64,000 nucleotides of DNA from Parasphingorhabdus flavimaris (GCF_013371215.1 NZ_JABWMH010000001.1:868001-932000), one strand, 5' to 3'; positions 47,484 through 56,401 are shown, counted from the first letter of the stretch. The notes: a model not told the origin generated them from the sequence alone. Numbers and translations are program-made.

Positions 47484-48976
47484 GCGGCCTTGCACAGCGG
47501 GTCAGGCGGATCGCCATTTGCGGCAAGAGTCACGAATTATGGCCGGTCGCGACGCAGATCGCGAACGATTTGCCCGCAGGTATCGAGCTAGTGCTTGTGG
47601 AAGACGGTGGGTCTGTTGCACCGGCGGCTGTCGCTGTTCGTCTGGATGACCCGTTTTTCGCGTATATGGGGATTAGCGCCGAAAAACTGGCGACGGCAGA
47701 TAGCGCGCTTTTCTCTCTCGGCGCCGAATTGCGGGATTGGCAGGGTGAAGGAAGCGGGTTTTTCCTGACCGGTTCAGGGAGCCTGCCCGCTATCGACGAT
47801 GTGGCCATTCACCAGATCATGTTGCGTGCCGCCATGTCCTATGATCAGCCGGAGCGGCTGTCCTATCTTTATCAGCCGTTTCGTTTGCCAGCGCGGGCGA
47901 TGGAAGTAGGAAAATTTGCGTTTCAATCCGCTGATCCCCGCTCACCGCTGAGCATGCTGCGTCCGGTCATCCAGATGGATCGCGCGCATTATACGGCATT
48001 GCTCAAAGACAATGCCGGTTCCGGGCCGATGAAGATTGTGGATGCAAGGCCAAAGGTCGTGCAAACATCGCCGGATGGCGGGCCGATAGACCGGATCGAA
48101 CTGGACAATGGAGAGACGGTCGAGGCCGACCTGTATATCGATGCGTCCGGAGCGATCAGCCGGTTGATCGGCGGGTCTTTTCTTTCCGACTGGCGGTCGG
48201 TTTCCGAGGGATTCTCCTTTGATCGCATCGGGTCGGCCCGGGTCACCGATCCACCGGCAGGGCCAGCTAGCCACACCGTGGTTCAGGCGATCAAGGGCGG
48301 ACTGATGATCACCACGCCGCTGCGAGACCGATCAATCGGGCAATTTATCTATGCATCGGACCTTTTGACCGGCGAAGAGGAAAAATATCTCGTCGGGCCC
48401 GAAGCGGAGGTTGCGTCGTTTGAACCGGGATATATCGATAAGCCCTGGCTTGGCAATTTGCTGAGAATGGGTAGTGCATCGGCGCGCTTCGGACCGTTTC
48501 TCTCGGCTGACATGACATTATTGCAGCGTCAGGCGATGATATTGGCGGATCACCTGCCGACGCGTCTCGACATGACGGTCGAGGCAAGGGAATATAATCG
48601 GCGCCATCTGATAGCGGCGGAACAGTTGCGTGATTTCATGTTGCTGCCATTCGCGCTCAACCGCCGGGAAGACCTGCCGTGGTCCGATATTGGGGAAAGA
48701 AAAATACCCGAAAGCCTGGTCCGGAGAATTGACCAGTTTCGCAGCAGAGGGCGGGTCGTCGTTTATGATGGTGAAATCTTTGACGAACAGAGCTGGATAG
48801 ATATTATGATCGGATTTGGTGTCGTGCCGGAACGCTGCGATCCGCTGGCGCAGGGGCTTGATATGACCATCATGGCGCGCCGATTAAAAAGCCTCGCGGG
48901 CGCCTTTGACCGCTCGCTTCTGGAAATGGGGCCCTGTGACGGCGCCGTCGGCAATCTCGACATGAACGTGCCGTGA
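47480..48976 (+). CDS. Degenerate tryptophan-halogenase family protein
   Basis: A 498-residue protein of the same family as its upstream neighbour, but with key sites lost. The FAD loop GGGTAGW is replaced by CGKSHELW (about residues 14-21), the catalytic Lys by Ser79 in LFSLGAELRDW, and the WxWxIP box by LMITTP. The C-terminal half (RLDMTVEAREYNR, LLPFALNRREDLPW, GFGVVPERCDP) is well kept. It should lack halogenase activity; a structural or substrate partner for the upstream protein is inferred. Start GTG overlaps the upstream stop. Confidence 0.82.
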   Translation: MSGLAQRVRRIAICGKSHELWPVATQIANDLPAGIELVLVEDGGSVAPAAVAVRLDDPFFAYMGISAEKLATADSALFSLGAELRDWQGEGSGFFLTGSGSLPAIDDVAIHQIMLRAAMSYDQPERLSYLYQPFRLPARAMEVGKFAFQSADPRSPLSMLRPVIQMDRAHYTALLKDNAGSGPMKIVDARPKVVQTSPDGGPIDRIELDNGETVEADLYIDASGAISRLIGGSFLSDWRSVSEGFSFDRIGSARVTDPPAGPASHTVVQAIKGGLMITTPLRDRSIGQFIYASDLLTGEEEKYLVGPEAEVASFEPGYIDKPWLGNLLRMGSASARFGPFLSADMTLLQRQAMILADHLPTRLDMTVEAREYNRRHLIAAEQLRDFMLLPFALNRREDLPWSDIGERKIPESLVRRIDQFRSRGRVVVYDGEIFDEQSWIDIMIGFGVVPERCDPLAQGLDMTIMARRLKSLAGAFDRSLLEMGPCDGAVGNLDMNVP

Positions 48977-48980
48977 CAGG

Positions 48981-50222
48981 CTAGTCTGCCAGTTCCACCT
49001 GCCGGACATCATAGCCGGACTTGTTGAGGTCGGCGATCAGGCCTTCGAGTTGCTCGCGATCCTTGGCTTCGCACTCGATATCGGTGATCAGCCCTTTTGC
49101 CGGCAAGTTGGTAAACACGCGCTGGTGATAGATTTCGATGATATTGACCTCATGGTCGGCGAATTGCCTCACGACATTGTAGAGCGCGCCGGGCTGATCG
49201 CGGAGATGCAGGCGGAGACGCGCGAGACGGCCCGACCTGGCGAGGTCGCGCAACAGGACATTGGCGAGCAGGCGGGTGTCGATATTGCCGCCGCAGAGTA
49301 CAAGACCGACTTTCTCGCCCTTGAACTTTTCCTTGTTTCCCAAGAGTGCGGCCAGTCCCGCAGCTCCTGCGCCTTCGACGACGGTTTTCTCGATTTGCAG
49401 CAGCAGGCTTACCGCGCCTTCCAGCTGCGCTTCGCTGACCAGCAGGATTTCGTCCATATGCTTCTGGATGATCGCGGCGGTGAATTCGGAGGGATTACGG
49501 ACCGCGATGCCTTCCGCCAAAGTATCGCCACCGGCGGTAACGGTCTTGCCGGTCAGTCTGCCATACATGCTTGGATAAAGCGCGGCTTGCACGCCGGTCA
49601 TCTTGATCTCCGGCCTGATTGCGCGGGCTGCGGTGGCCATACCGGAGAATAATCCGCCGCCGCCGATCGGAATGATCAGCCGGTCGAGATCGGGCACGGC
49701 TTCGAGCATCTCGACCGCAACCGTTCCCTGACCGGCCGCGACATGCGGATCATCAAAGGCGTGGATATAGGTGAGGCCGCGTTGCTCGGCCAGCGTCATT
49801 GCGTGGGCATAGGCTTCGTCATAGCTGCTGCCGAAAATCACGATTTCGGCGCCATGGCCGCGGGTCTGTTCGACCTTCACCATCGGCGTGGTGCTGGGCA
49901 TCACGATGGTCGCCGGGATGCCCAGGTTCCTGGCGTTATAGGCAAGCCCCTGAGCGTGATTGCCGGCAGAGGCGGCGATAACCCCGGCCTTGCGTTTGCT
50001 CTCGTCCATCAGCAGCAGCGCATTGAGCGCGCCGCGTTCCTTGTAGGCAGCTGTAAATTGCAGATTCTCGAATTTGAGAAATACTTCTGCGCCGCTAAGC
50101 TGGGAAAGGGTGATGCTTTTCAGCGTCGGCGTATTGACGACCCGGCCTTTGATCCGGTCGTGCGCTGCTTTCACATCCTCGAAGTCGAAGGTGGGAAGGG
50201 CGGATGGCTGCATATCATTCAT
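48981..50222 (-). CDS. ilvA: Threonine ammonia-lyase
   Basis: A 413-residue PLP enzyme deaminating threonine to 2-oxobutyrate, first step of isoleucine synthesis. The PLP lysine lies in QFTAAYKERGALNAL (about residue 55), the PLP-binding tail is IPIGGGGLFSGMA, and a single C-terminal ACT-like domain (about 340-413, LRLHLRDQPGALYN) is present. The short single-ACT form resembles the catabolic or actinobacterial-type IlvA. The start is placed at ATG 50222; a longer in-frame start at 50264 is possible. Convergent with the degenerate halogenase gene. Confidence 0.9.
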   Translation of the reverse strand: MNDMQPSALPTFDFEDVKAAHDRIKGRVVNTPTLKSITLSQLSGAEVFLKFENLQFTAAYKERGALNALLLMDESKRKAGVIAASAGNHAQGLAYNARNLGIPATIVMPSTTPMVKVEQTRGHGAEIVIFGSSYDEAYAHAMTLAEQRGLTYIHAFDDPHVAAGQGTVAVEMLEAVPDLDRLIIPIGGGGLFSGMATAARAIRPEIKMTGVQAALYPSMYGRLTGKTVTAGGDTLAEGIAVRNPSEFTAAIIQKHMDEILLVSEAQLEGAVSLLLQIEKTVVEGAGAAGLAALLGNKEKFKGEKVGLVLCGGNIDTRLLANVLLRDLARSGRLARLRLHLRDQPGALYNVVRQFADHEVNIIEIYHQRVFTNLPAKGLITDIECEAKDREQLEGLIADLNKSGYDVRQVELAD

Positions 50223-50297
50223 ATCGCCTGAGGCCCTAACGCATCTGGTCATCGAGGGAAACAATGATTATGGCCATGAAAGGGGATAAAGGAATCT

Positions 50298-51170
50298 ATG
50301 GCGAAAATTGCATTTATCGGGATCGGCGTGATGGGCGGGCCCATGGCGGGTCATCTGGTCAAGGCCGGGCACGAACTGACGGTCTATAACCGGACGCGGT
50401 CCAAGGCCGAGGCATGGGTGGCCGAATATGGCGGCTCACTGGCCGAAAATCCGGCGGTTGCAGCACGGGACAAGCAGATCGTGATCACTTGTGTCGGCAA
50501 TGATGACGACCTTTCCTCGGTCACCATGGGGCGTGACGGCGCCTTTTCGACGATGGCGTCGGGCGCCCTGTTCATTGACCATACGACGGTGTCGGCGCGG
50601 ATCGCCCGCCAGCTGTCGGTCGAAGCGGAGGGGCGCGGAATCCATGTGGTTGATGCTCCGGTTTCGGGCGGTCAGGCCGGTGCCGAAAATGGCAAATTGT
50701 CGATCATGTGCGGCGGCAGCAAGGAAGCCTTCGCGGCGGCCGAGCTGATCATGGATGCTTATGCCGGGCGGATCGTTCATGTCGGACGGACTGGCGCAGG
50801 ACAGACGACGAAGATGTGCAACCAGATCGCGATTGCCGGTGTCCTCGAAGGGCTGTCCGAGGCGCTGCGCTTTGCCCAGGCCAGCCAGCTTGATCTGGAC
50901 AAGGTCCATGAAGCGATCTCCGGCGGAGCGGCGCAGAGCTGGCAGATGGACAATCGCTGGGCGACGATGGCGCAGGACAAGTTCGATTTCGGCTTTGCCG
51001 TCGACTGGATGCGCAAGGATCTCGGACTGGCGCTCGAGGAGGCGCGGACCAACGGCGCGGCTCTTCCGGTGGCGGCGCTGGTCGACCAGTTTTATGCCGA
51101 AGTGCAGGCCGCAGGGGGCGGACGCAATGACACGAGCTCACTGGTTTCGCGTCTTCCCAAAAGAAAATAA
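50298..51170 (+). CDS. 3-hydroxyisobutyrate-dehydrogenase family oxidoreductase
   Basis: A 290-residue NAD(P)-dependent beta-hydroxyacid dehydrogenase. The cofactor loop IAFIGIGVMGGPMAGHL is residues 4-20, DAPVSGGQAGAENGKLS the substrate motif, and GRTGAGQTTKMCNQ holds the catalytic Lys; a helical domain follows. Members oxidise 3-hydroxyisobutyrate, tartronate semialdehyde or relatives; the exact one is not readable. AAAGGAATCT precedes the ATG. An amidohydrolase gene follows by 15 bases, probably the same operon. Confidence 0.9.
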   Translation: MAKIAFIGIGVMGGPMAGHLVKAGHELTVYNRTRSKAEAWVAEYGGSLAENPAVAARDKQIVITCVGNDDDLSSVTMGRDGAFSTMASGALFIDHTTVSARIARQLSVEAEGRGIHVVDAPVSGGQAGAENGKLSIMCGGSKEAFAAAELIMDAYAGRIVHVGRTGAGQTTKMCNQIAIAGVLEGLSEALRFAQASQLDLDKVHEAISGGAAQSWQMDNRWATMAQDKFDFGFAVDWMRKDLGLALEEARTNGAALPVAALVDQFYAEVQAAGGGRNDTSSLVSRLPKRK

Positions 51171-51185
51171 TCCAAGGAAATTGAT

Positions 51186-52859
51186 ATGGACGGTTGGCTG
51201 AAAAATTGTGGCACAGCGTTGGGTGCGATGGCTGCGGCGGTTTTTCTGACGCCCGCGCCGGCTCTTGCCGACAGCCTGATCGAGAATGTCAACGGGATGA
51301 CGCTCGACAGCGAAGGAAAGGTCATCCGTTTCGCGGCGATGGTCATCGATGATGACGGCAAGGTAAAACAGTTGCTCGACCGCCGTGACAAGCGTCCGCG
51401 CGAGGTCGACTTCCAGTTCGATGGCAAGGGCCAGACGGTGATCCCTGGATTTTTCGATGCCCATGGTCATGTCATGGGCATGGGCTTTGGCGCACTGACG
51501 CTGGACCTGTCCGATACCAGTTCGCTGGCCGAAGCGCTCGCCAAGATCTCTCAATATGCAGCCGACAATCCGGGGCGGCAATGGATCATCGGCAATGGCT
51601 GGAATCAGGAGGCCTGGGGGCTGGGCCGATTTCCAACCGCTGCAGAGCTCGACGCGGTGGTTGCCGACCGTCCGGTGTTTCTGTCCCGCGTCGATGGCCA
51701 TGCAGTCTGGGTCAATGGAGCGGCGATGGCGGCAGCCGGCATTTCATCCGCGACCAAATCACCCGGCGGCGGCAGTATCGAAAAGAGCGGCGGCAAACCG
51801 ACCGGTATATTCGTCGATACAGCGATGGATTTGTTCGACGCCGCAATTCCTGCCCCCAAGCCGGTCGACCGCGACGTCGCCCTGAGCAAGGCGCAGGACA
51901 TATTGCTGGCCAGCGGGGTCACTTCGATTGCCGACATGGGGACGACGATGCAGGACTGGCAGAGTTTCCGCAGGGCGGGAGACAAGGGCCGGTTGAAGGT
52001 GCGGATCATCTCTTATGCGGCCGAGATCGAGAATATGATCGCGATTGCCGGCCCAGGGCCGTCACCCTGGCTGTATGACGATCATCTCAGGCTTGCCGGG
52101 GTCAAGCTCTATATCGATGGCGCTCTGGGGTCACGCGGCGCCCTGCTCAAGAAGCCTTATGCCGACAAGGCGGGGGAAAGCGGATTGGCGATGCTGAGCT
52201 CGGCACAGCTGAAGAACAAGATGAGCCGGGCAGCGATGGACGGTTTCCAGACCGCCGTCCATGCGATCGGTGACCAGGCCAATGACGATATATTGTCGGC
52301 CATCGAGGAACTGAGATATACGTACAAGGGCGACCGGAGATGGCGGGTCGAGCATGCGCAGATCGTCGATCCGGCCGATATCGGCCGTTTCGCTGCCACC
52401 GGCACCATCGCCTCGATGCAGCCGGTGCACCAGACGTCCGACCGGCTGATGGCGGAAGCGCGTCTGGGGACGGATCGTCTGGTTGGGGCTTATGCATGGC
52501 AATCGTTGCTTGCGTCGGGTGCGAAGCTTGCGTTCGGCACGGACGTGCCGGTGGAATCGCCCAATCCTTTCGCTGGCCTGGCCGCTGCGATGACCCGCGA
52601 GGATGCCGCAGGGCAGCCGTTCGGAGGGTGGATGCCGAAGGAGAAGCTGAGCCGAGAGCAAGCCTGGAACGCCTATACCAACGGCGCCGCATATGCCGCT
52701 TTTGCCGAAGATCGCCTCGGCAGTCTGCAACCCGGGAGAAGGGCGGACTTTCTGATCATTGACCAGGATATCCTGCTGGCGACACCCGAACAGATTCGCA
52801 ATGCACAGGTGCTGCAGACCTGGATCGCCGGTCGGCCAGCATTTGTCCGGAGCAGGTAG
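51186..52859 (+). CDS. Exported YtcJ-type amidohydrolase
   Basis: A 557-residue protein with an N-terminal signal peptide (about residues 1-28, cut near ALA/DSL), a small beta-sandwich, and a D-aminoacylase/YtcJ-like TIM barrel. The metal HxH is at about residues 95-97 (FFDAHGHVMG), a catalytic-type Lys/carboxylate region at KLYIDGALGSRGA, HAIGDQAND is the third-His loop, and GTDVPVESPNPF the Asp motif. Substrate unknown; such proteins hydrolyse amides or carbamates. AAGGAAATTGAT precedes the ATG. It is the second gene of the unit with the dehydrogenase. Confidence 0.87.
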   Translation: MDGWLKNCGTALGAMAAAVFLTPAPALADSLIENVNGMTLDSEGKVIRFAAMVIDDDGKVKQLLDRRDKRPREVDFQFDGKGQTVIPGFFDAHGHVMGMGFGALTLDLSDTSSLAEALAKISQYAADNPGRQWIIGNGWNQEAWGLGRFPTAAELDAVVADRPVFLSRVDGHAVWVNGAAMAAAGISSATKSPGGGSIEKSGGKPTGIFVDTAMDLFDAAIPAPKPVDRDVALSKAQDILLASGVTSIADMGTTMQDWQSFRRAGDKGRLKVRIISYAAEIENMIAIAGPGPSPWLYDDHLRLAGVKLYIDGALGSRGALLKKPYADKAGESGLAMLSSAQLKNKMSRAAMDGFQTAVHAIGDQANDDILSAIEELRYTYKGDRRWRVEHAQIVDPADIGRFAATGTIASMQPVHQTSDRLMAEARLGTDRLVGAYAWQSLLASGAKLAFGTDVPVESPNPFAGLAAAMTREDAAGQPFGGWMPKEKLSREQAWNAYTNGAAYAAFAEDRLGSLQPGRRADFLIIDQDILLATPEQIRNAQVLQTWIAGRPAFVRSR

Positions 52860-52912
52860 GACGGGGCTAAGCGGTTTGTTATCGGGTTGACCGGAGAAAA
52901 TTATTCTGGGTT

Positions 52913-52934
52913 TTGCGGTTGTTAAGAATCGCAA
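52913..52934. promoter_or_regulatory. Inverted repeat TTGCGGTT-N6-AATCGCAA
   Basis: Eight-base arms with one mismatch, just upstream of a TATAAA-like box, in the gap before the small membrane peptide gene. It could be an operator for that gene or a weak end to the amidohydrolase message; the sequence does not decide between them. Confidence 0.4.
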
Positions 52935-53000
52935 ATTGCTATAAATAGTTTTTCAGAAGGGATGGATGTAAAGATAACCCTTCAAGAAGCAGTGGGGCGC

Positions 53001-53030
53001 AAGAGAGTCCCGATGTGGACTTTCTCTCTT
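53001..53030 (+). promoter_or_regulatory. 5' leader hairpin before the small membrane peptide
   Basis: Arms AAGAGAG and CTCTCTT are perfectly complementary, and TCC/GGA pair inside them, giving a stem of about 30 bases ending 27 bases before the ATG. It has no T-run, so a leader structure is likelier than a terminator. Confidence 0.45.
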
Positions 53031-53056
53031 TGTTAAATACCTATTGGAGCATTATT

Positions 53057-53290
53057 ATGAATCTCGGTAAACTAACGGCTGCTATCTCGGTAGCTTCTTT
53101 GGCTGTTGCACCTGTGGCAGCCCAGGCAGCTAACAGCGTTGCGCCAGCGGTAGAACGCATCGGTGCGACCTCGACTTCTTCGGAAGAACTTGAAGGCGGA
53201 AACGGCATCCTGATTGCTCTGCTCGCAGCAGCAGCAGTAATTGCCGGCATCATCATCATCGCTGATGATGATGATCCAACAAGCCCCTGA
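53057..53290 (+). CDS. Small exported peptide with one C-terminal membrane helix and acidic tail
   Basis: A 77-residue protein: signal peptide (residues 1-24, cut near AQA/ANS), a short Ser/Thr/Glu linker, one membrane helix (ILIALLAAAAVIAGIIIIA, about 49-67) and a tail DDDDPTSP. The tail is acidic, unlike the basic tail of PEP-CTERM or LPxTG sorting signals. GGAG precedes the ATG and a strong terminator follows its stop, so it is a separately expressed unit. Function unknown; similar peptides exist in sphingomonads as far as I recall. Confidence 0.8.
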   Translation: MNLGKLTAAISVASLAVAPVAAQAANSVAPAVERIGATSTSSEELEGGNGILIALLAAAAVIAGIIIIADDDDPTSP

Positions 53291-53311
53291 GGTTTGACAA
53301 ATCAATTTGAA

Positions 53312-53340
53312 AACGGGGCGATTTTCGCCCCGTTTTTTTT
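53312..53340 (+). terminator. Intrinsic terminator of the small peptide gene
   Basis: Arms AACGGGGCG and CGCCCCGTT with a five-base ATTTT loop, followed by eight Ts ending at 53340. A textbook Rho-independent terminator 21 bases after the stop codon. Confidence 0.93.
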
Positions 53341-53452
53341 GGTCTCGGTCCGGATTAATGTCGAAAATCTTGGTAAACCACCTTTTCATTTTCTCCCCTG
53401 CATTGCATATTGCCCCTGTCGACTCTGAACCATTTGAGAAAAGGCTGGCATT

Positions 53453-54208
53453 GTGACTGCACCCGTTCGCTTTCCACGATTTTTCGTAACCAATCCCAGC
53501 CCGTGCCCCTATTTGCCCGGCAAAAGCGAGCGCAAGGTCTTTACCGAGCTCAATGGCCCGCACACCGAGGAATTGAACGACGCGCTCGGGCGGATCGGAT
53601 TCCGCCGCAGCCAGAATGTCGCCTATCGTCCCAGCTGTCTGGATTGCAAAGCTTGCGTTTCGGTCCGGGTGCTGGCTGACGAATTCCGGCCGAGCAGCAC
53701 CCAGAGAAAATTGATCCGGCGCAATCAGGACCTCGTTGTCGAAGCCTGCGAACCCTGGGCCACCGACGAACAATATCAACTGCTGCAAAAATATCTGGCA
53801 AAACGGCATCCCGGCGGCGGCATGGCGGAGATGGACGAGATGGACTATAGCGACATGGTCGAGCAATCGCCGGTCAAAAGCTTTGTCATCGAATATCGCG
53901 AGCCAACCCAGGACGGCAGCAAGGGGCGTCTGGTCGGTGCCTGCCTGACCGATCAGCAAGGCGATGGCCTGTCGATGATCTACAGCTTCTTCGATGCCGA
54001 GCATGGAGAACGGGCCGGACTCGGCAACTATATTATCATGGATCACATCATGCGCGCCAGGAAGGCCGGATTGCCCTATGTCTATCTTGGCTATTGGGTC
54101 GATGGGTCACCGCAGATGGAATACAAGGTCCGCTATCGCCCTATCGAGCGACTGGGCCCGGATGGCTGGAGCCGATTTGACCCGACCGCCTTGCTCAAGC
54201 TGCAATAG
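53453..54208 (+). CDS. bpt: Aspartate/glutamate leucyltransferase Bpt
   Basis: A 251-residue arginyl-tRNA-protein transferase-related enzyme that adds Leu from Leu-tRNA to proteins with N-terminal Asp or Glu, marking them for ClpS/ClpAP breakdown. Family signatures [36 protein letters not shown]-type [20 protein letters not shown] and the terminal PDGWSRFDP are present. The start is GTG behind AGAAAAGG. Ends in a bidirectional terminator shared with the next gene. Confidence 0.93.
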   Translation: MTAPVRFPRFFVTNPSPCPYLPGKSERKVFTELNGPHTEELNDALGRIGFRRSQNVAYRPSCLDCKACVSVRVLADEFRPSSTQRKLIRRNQDLVVEACEPWATDEQYQLLQKYLAKRHPGGGMAEMDEMDYSDMVEQSPVKSFVIEYREPTQDGSKGRLVGACLTDQQGDGLSMIYSFFDAEHGERAGLGNYIIMDHIMRARKAGLPYVYLGYWVDGSPQMEYKVRYRPIERLGPDGWSRFDPTALLKLQ

Positions 54209-54251
54209 CCGAGTTAATTCCGTCGAACTGAATCCAGAGCAATAGGCCAGA

Positions 54252-54291
54252 AAAAAGGCCTGCCAATCGAACCGGATTGGCAGGCCTTTTT
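54252..54291. terminator. Bidirectional terminator between bpt and RcnB/glycine-zipper gene
   Basis: Perfect 17-base arms (AAAAAGGCCTGCCAATC and GATTGGCAGGCCTTTTT) around a six-base loop. T-runs on both strands, so it serves the two convergent genes. Confidence 0.93.
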
Positions 54292-54306
54292 CTTTCTGTC
54301 AGCCTA

Positions 54307-55731
54307 TCAGTCGTACATGCAGCGCGCCTGCTGGCATCCCTTCAACGGGGCAGCTTTCGGCGCTGGCTTCCACGTTTTCTTGGCGGCAGGTTTCCACCGC
54401 TTCTTGTGGGCCGGTTTTGCATATACCACTTCCTCTTCGACATAGGTCGTTGTGGTTGTGGTGGTAACCGGCGCGGACTGTATGACGATCGTCGTCACCA
54501 TCGGCTGTGCCTGCGGATAATAATAAGCCTGACCATATTGTCCGTTCCAGCCGCTCGGATAGGTGGGATGGCTCTGCGGCGGTTGCTGGTGATGATAGCG
54601 GACCGGCGGATGAGCGGGGTAGCGTCGACCGTCATGCTGCTGGTCATAGCCATATTGCTTGAGCAGCTTGCGGCAGCGATCGGTTCCCTGATCTATTGCC
54701 GCTCCTGCCACCGCGCCAAGGCCGCCGCCGATAAGCGATCCGCCCAGTCGGTTGCCGCGACCCGCGATACGGTTGCCGGCGAGCGCTCCGATCGCTCCGC
54801 CAACGACAACGCCGCCGATGCCGCTGCTTTTCTTGCACCGTTCGAGATAGGCCAGCTCTTCAGAGCGCGGATCGTCGTAACCGCGATTATCCGGATAGGG
54901 TTCATGATGCCGGGGTGGCGGATTCTGCGCTTGGCCGGATCCCCAATGCGGGGTCATCCCGCCATCACCGATGAACGTGCCGGAATATTCGCCTTCATAG
55001 ATACGGCCTTCGGCATCCCGATAGGTGCCTTGCCAGTCTCCCTGATAGCTGCCGTCTTCCTGATAGGCGCCCTGCCAGTCGCCCTGATAGGTCGAGCGCG
55101 CGTCATTATAGGCGGATGGTGTGGATACGACACGGTCATCGTCGTAAAATACTGCAGGATCATAGGTCGCCTGACCGGCGCGATAACCGTCCTGATAGCC
55201 CTGATTATAACGATCCCAGTCGAGATTGTAGCGCGCGTCTTGAACCACACCATAGCGGTCGGTCAGTACGGCGTCGTCATAATAGCGCGACCAGCCGTAG
55301 CCGACATTGGGCTGGGACAGCCCGTAATAGCCGAAATTCCCGATAAAATAGCTGGGCTGAACATAGGTTTGCGGAAGGCGGAAGCCGCGATGGGGCTTGC
55401 GATAGCCCTGACCATAGCCCACGCGGCCCTGGCGAACGTAGCTGCCACCGTGACTGCGGCTGTTCATGCGATGGTTGCTGCCCACGTTTTTCATGCGGCG
55501 CATGTTCTTTGCGTGGTGCATGTTACCCATGTTCTTCATCTGGCGCATATTGCCCCTGTTCGGCATGGTTTTGGCCCCGGATGCGGGGTTGGCCAGTGCT
55601 GCCGAAGAAGCAAAGGAGAGGTCGATGAGAGAATTCGAGGTGTCGTCCGACACCGAGTCGACAGCGGCATATGCCGATGCTGGCGCCATCGCGAAAACAC
55701 CGGCAATGCCAGCAAGTAAAAGGGTCTTCAT
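54307..55731 (-). CDS. Exported RcnB-domain, MORN-like, glycine-zipper protein
   Basis: A 474-residue low-complexity protein. Signal peptide MKTLLLAGIAGVFAMAPASA (residues 1-20) is followed by a Met/Asn/Arg-rich stretch, an RcnB-type domain (YFIGNFGYYGLSQPNVGYGW then DDAVLTDRYGVVQDARYN), tandem YQGDWQG/YEGEYSG repeats, a two-helix glycine zipper (GIGGVVVGGAIGALAGNRIA; GGSLIGGGLGAVAGAAID) and a Tyr/Gln/Pro and Thr tail ending KPAPKAAPLKGCQQARCMYD. RcnB in E. coli tunes nickel/cobalt export; glycine zippers are typical of outer-membrane lipoprotein-like anchors. Start ATG has AGGGAG upstream. A TTAA-N7-TTAC box lies near 55787. Confidence 0.82.
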   Translation of the reverse strand: MKTLLLAGIAGVFAMAPASAYAAVDSVSDDTSNSLIDLSFASSAALANPASGAKTMPNRGNMRQMKNMGNMHHAKNMRRMKNVGSNHRMNSRSHGGSYVRQGRVGYGQGYRKPHRGFRLPQTYVQPSYFIGNFGYYGLSQPNVGYGWSRYYDDAVLTDRYGVVQDARYNLDWDRYNQGYQDGYRAGQATYDPAVFYDDDRVVSTPSAYNDARSTYQGDWQGAYQEDGSYQGDWQGTYRDAEGRIYEGEYSGTFIGDGGMTPHWGSGQAQNPPPRHHEPYPDNRGYDDPRSEELAYLERCKKSSGIGGVVVGGAIGALAGNRIAGRGNRLGGSLIGGGLGAVAGAAIDQGTDRCRKLLKQYGYDQQHDGRRYPAHPPVRYHHQQPPQSHPTYPSGWNGQYGQAYYYPQAQPMVTTIVIQSAPVTTTTTTTYVEEEVVYAKPAHKKRWKPAAKKTWKPAPKAAPLKGCQQARCMYD

Positions 55732-55892
55732 GGTTAACAACTCCCTAGTTTCGGGCATGCACCGAGCATGTCCGACCGAATATTGGTTAACGTTCATTTA
55801 CCATTTTTCGGGCGCTTTGGCCATTAGGGGGTTGTAAAATAGAGTAGATTTACGCCGTTGTATCGAAATGGGGCACACTGGTTACCGTGTGG

Positions 55893-56378
55893 TTAACCAA
55901 GATTATCGGCAATTGCGTCGATCAGTTTGACCAGACCGCTCTCGTCTTCCGGGTCGAAATGGTCGGGCAGGGGGCTGTCGAGGTCGAGCACGGCAATCAC
56001 GCTCCCGTTTTTCATCACCGGTATCACCAGCTCGCTGCGGCTTTCGGCATCGCAGGCAATATGTCCGGGGAATGCGTGCACATCTGCCACCCGCTGGACA
56101 AGGCCCGAGGCCGCCGCAGCGCCGCATACGCCGGAACCAATGGCAATCCTGATACAGGCCGTCTTGCCCTGGAAGGGACCGAGTAACAACTCGTTATCGA
56201 TGACCCGATAGAAGCCGGCCCAGTTTAGACCGGGGACATATTGCCAGATCAAAGCCGCGACATTGGCCATATTGGCAATCGCGTCCGGTTCGCCGTCCAC
56301 CAGAGCGGCAGCGAAGGATGTCAGTTCGGCATATAGTGCCGCCTTCGGTTGATCTTTGTCGATCGCAATTTCCAACAT
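55893..56378 (-). CDS. msrC: Free methionine-(R)-sulfoxide reductase (GAF domain)
   Basis: A 161-residue single GAF domain protein reducing free L-methionine-(R)-sulfoxide. The three catalytic-type cysteines are in KTACIRIAIGSGVCGAAAAS and HIACDAESRSELVIPV, spaced as in fRMsr. The core LVQRVADVHAFPGHIACD is diagnostic. The gene lies just downstream of, and same-direction as, the S9 peptidase with a 23-base gap. Confidence 0.9.
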   Translation of the reverse strand: MLEIAIDKDQPKAALYAELTSFAAALVDGEPDAIANMANVAALIWQYVPGLNWAGFYRVIDNELLLGPFQGKTACIRIAIGSGVCGAAAASGLVQRVADVHAFPGHIACDAESRSELVIPVMKNGSVIAVLDLDSPLPDHFDPEDESGLVKLIDAIADNLG

Positions 56379-56401
56379 GGGGGAGTCGTCCGCCTTTCCT
56401 T

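Noticed and set aside
53446-53461. Sigma-54-like -24/-12 sequence TGGCATTGTGACTGCA
   Set aside because: The spacing is right but it spans the bpt start codon itself, so it cannot drive that gene and no other gene fits.
54277-55719. 480-codon open frame opposite the RcnB/glycine-zipper gene
   Set aside because: Its Ile/Val/Ala-rich sequence is the mirror of codon-biased repetitive DNA; the minus-strand gene has a signal peptide, domains and a ribosome site.
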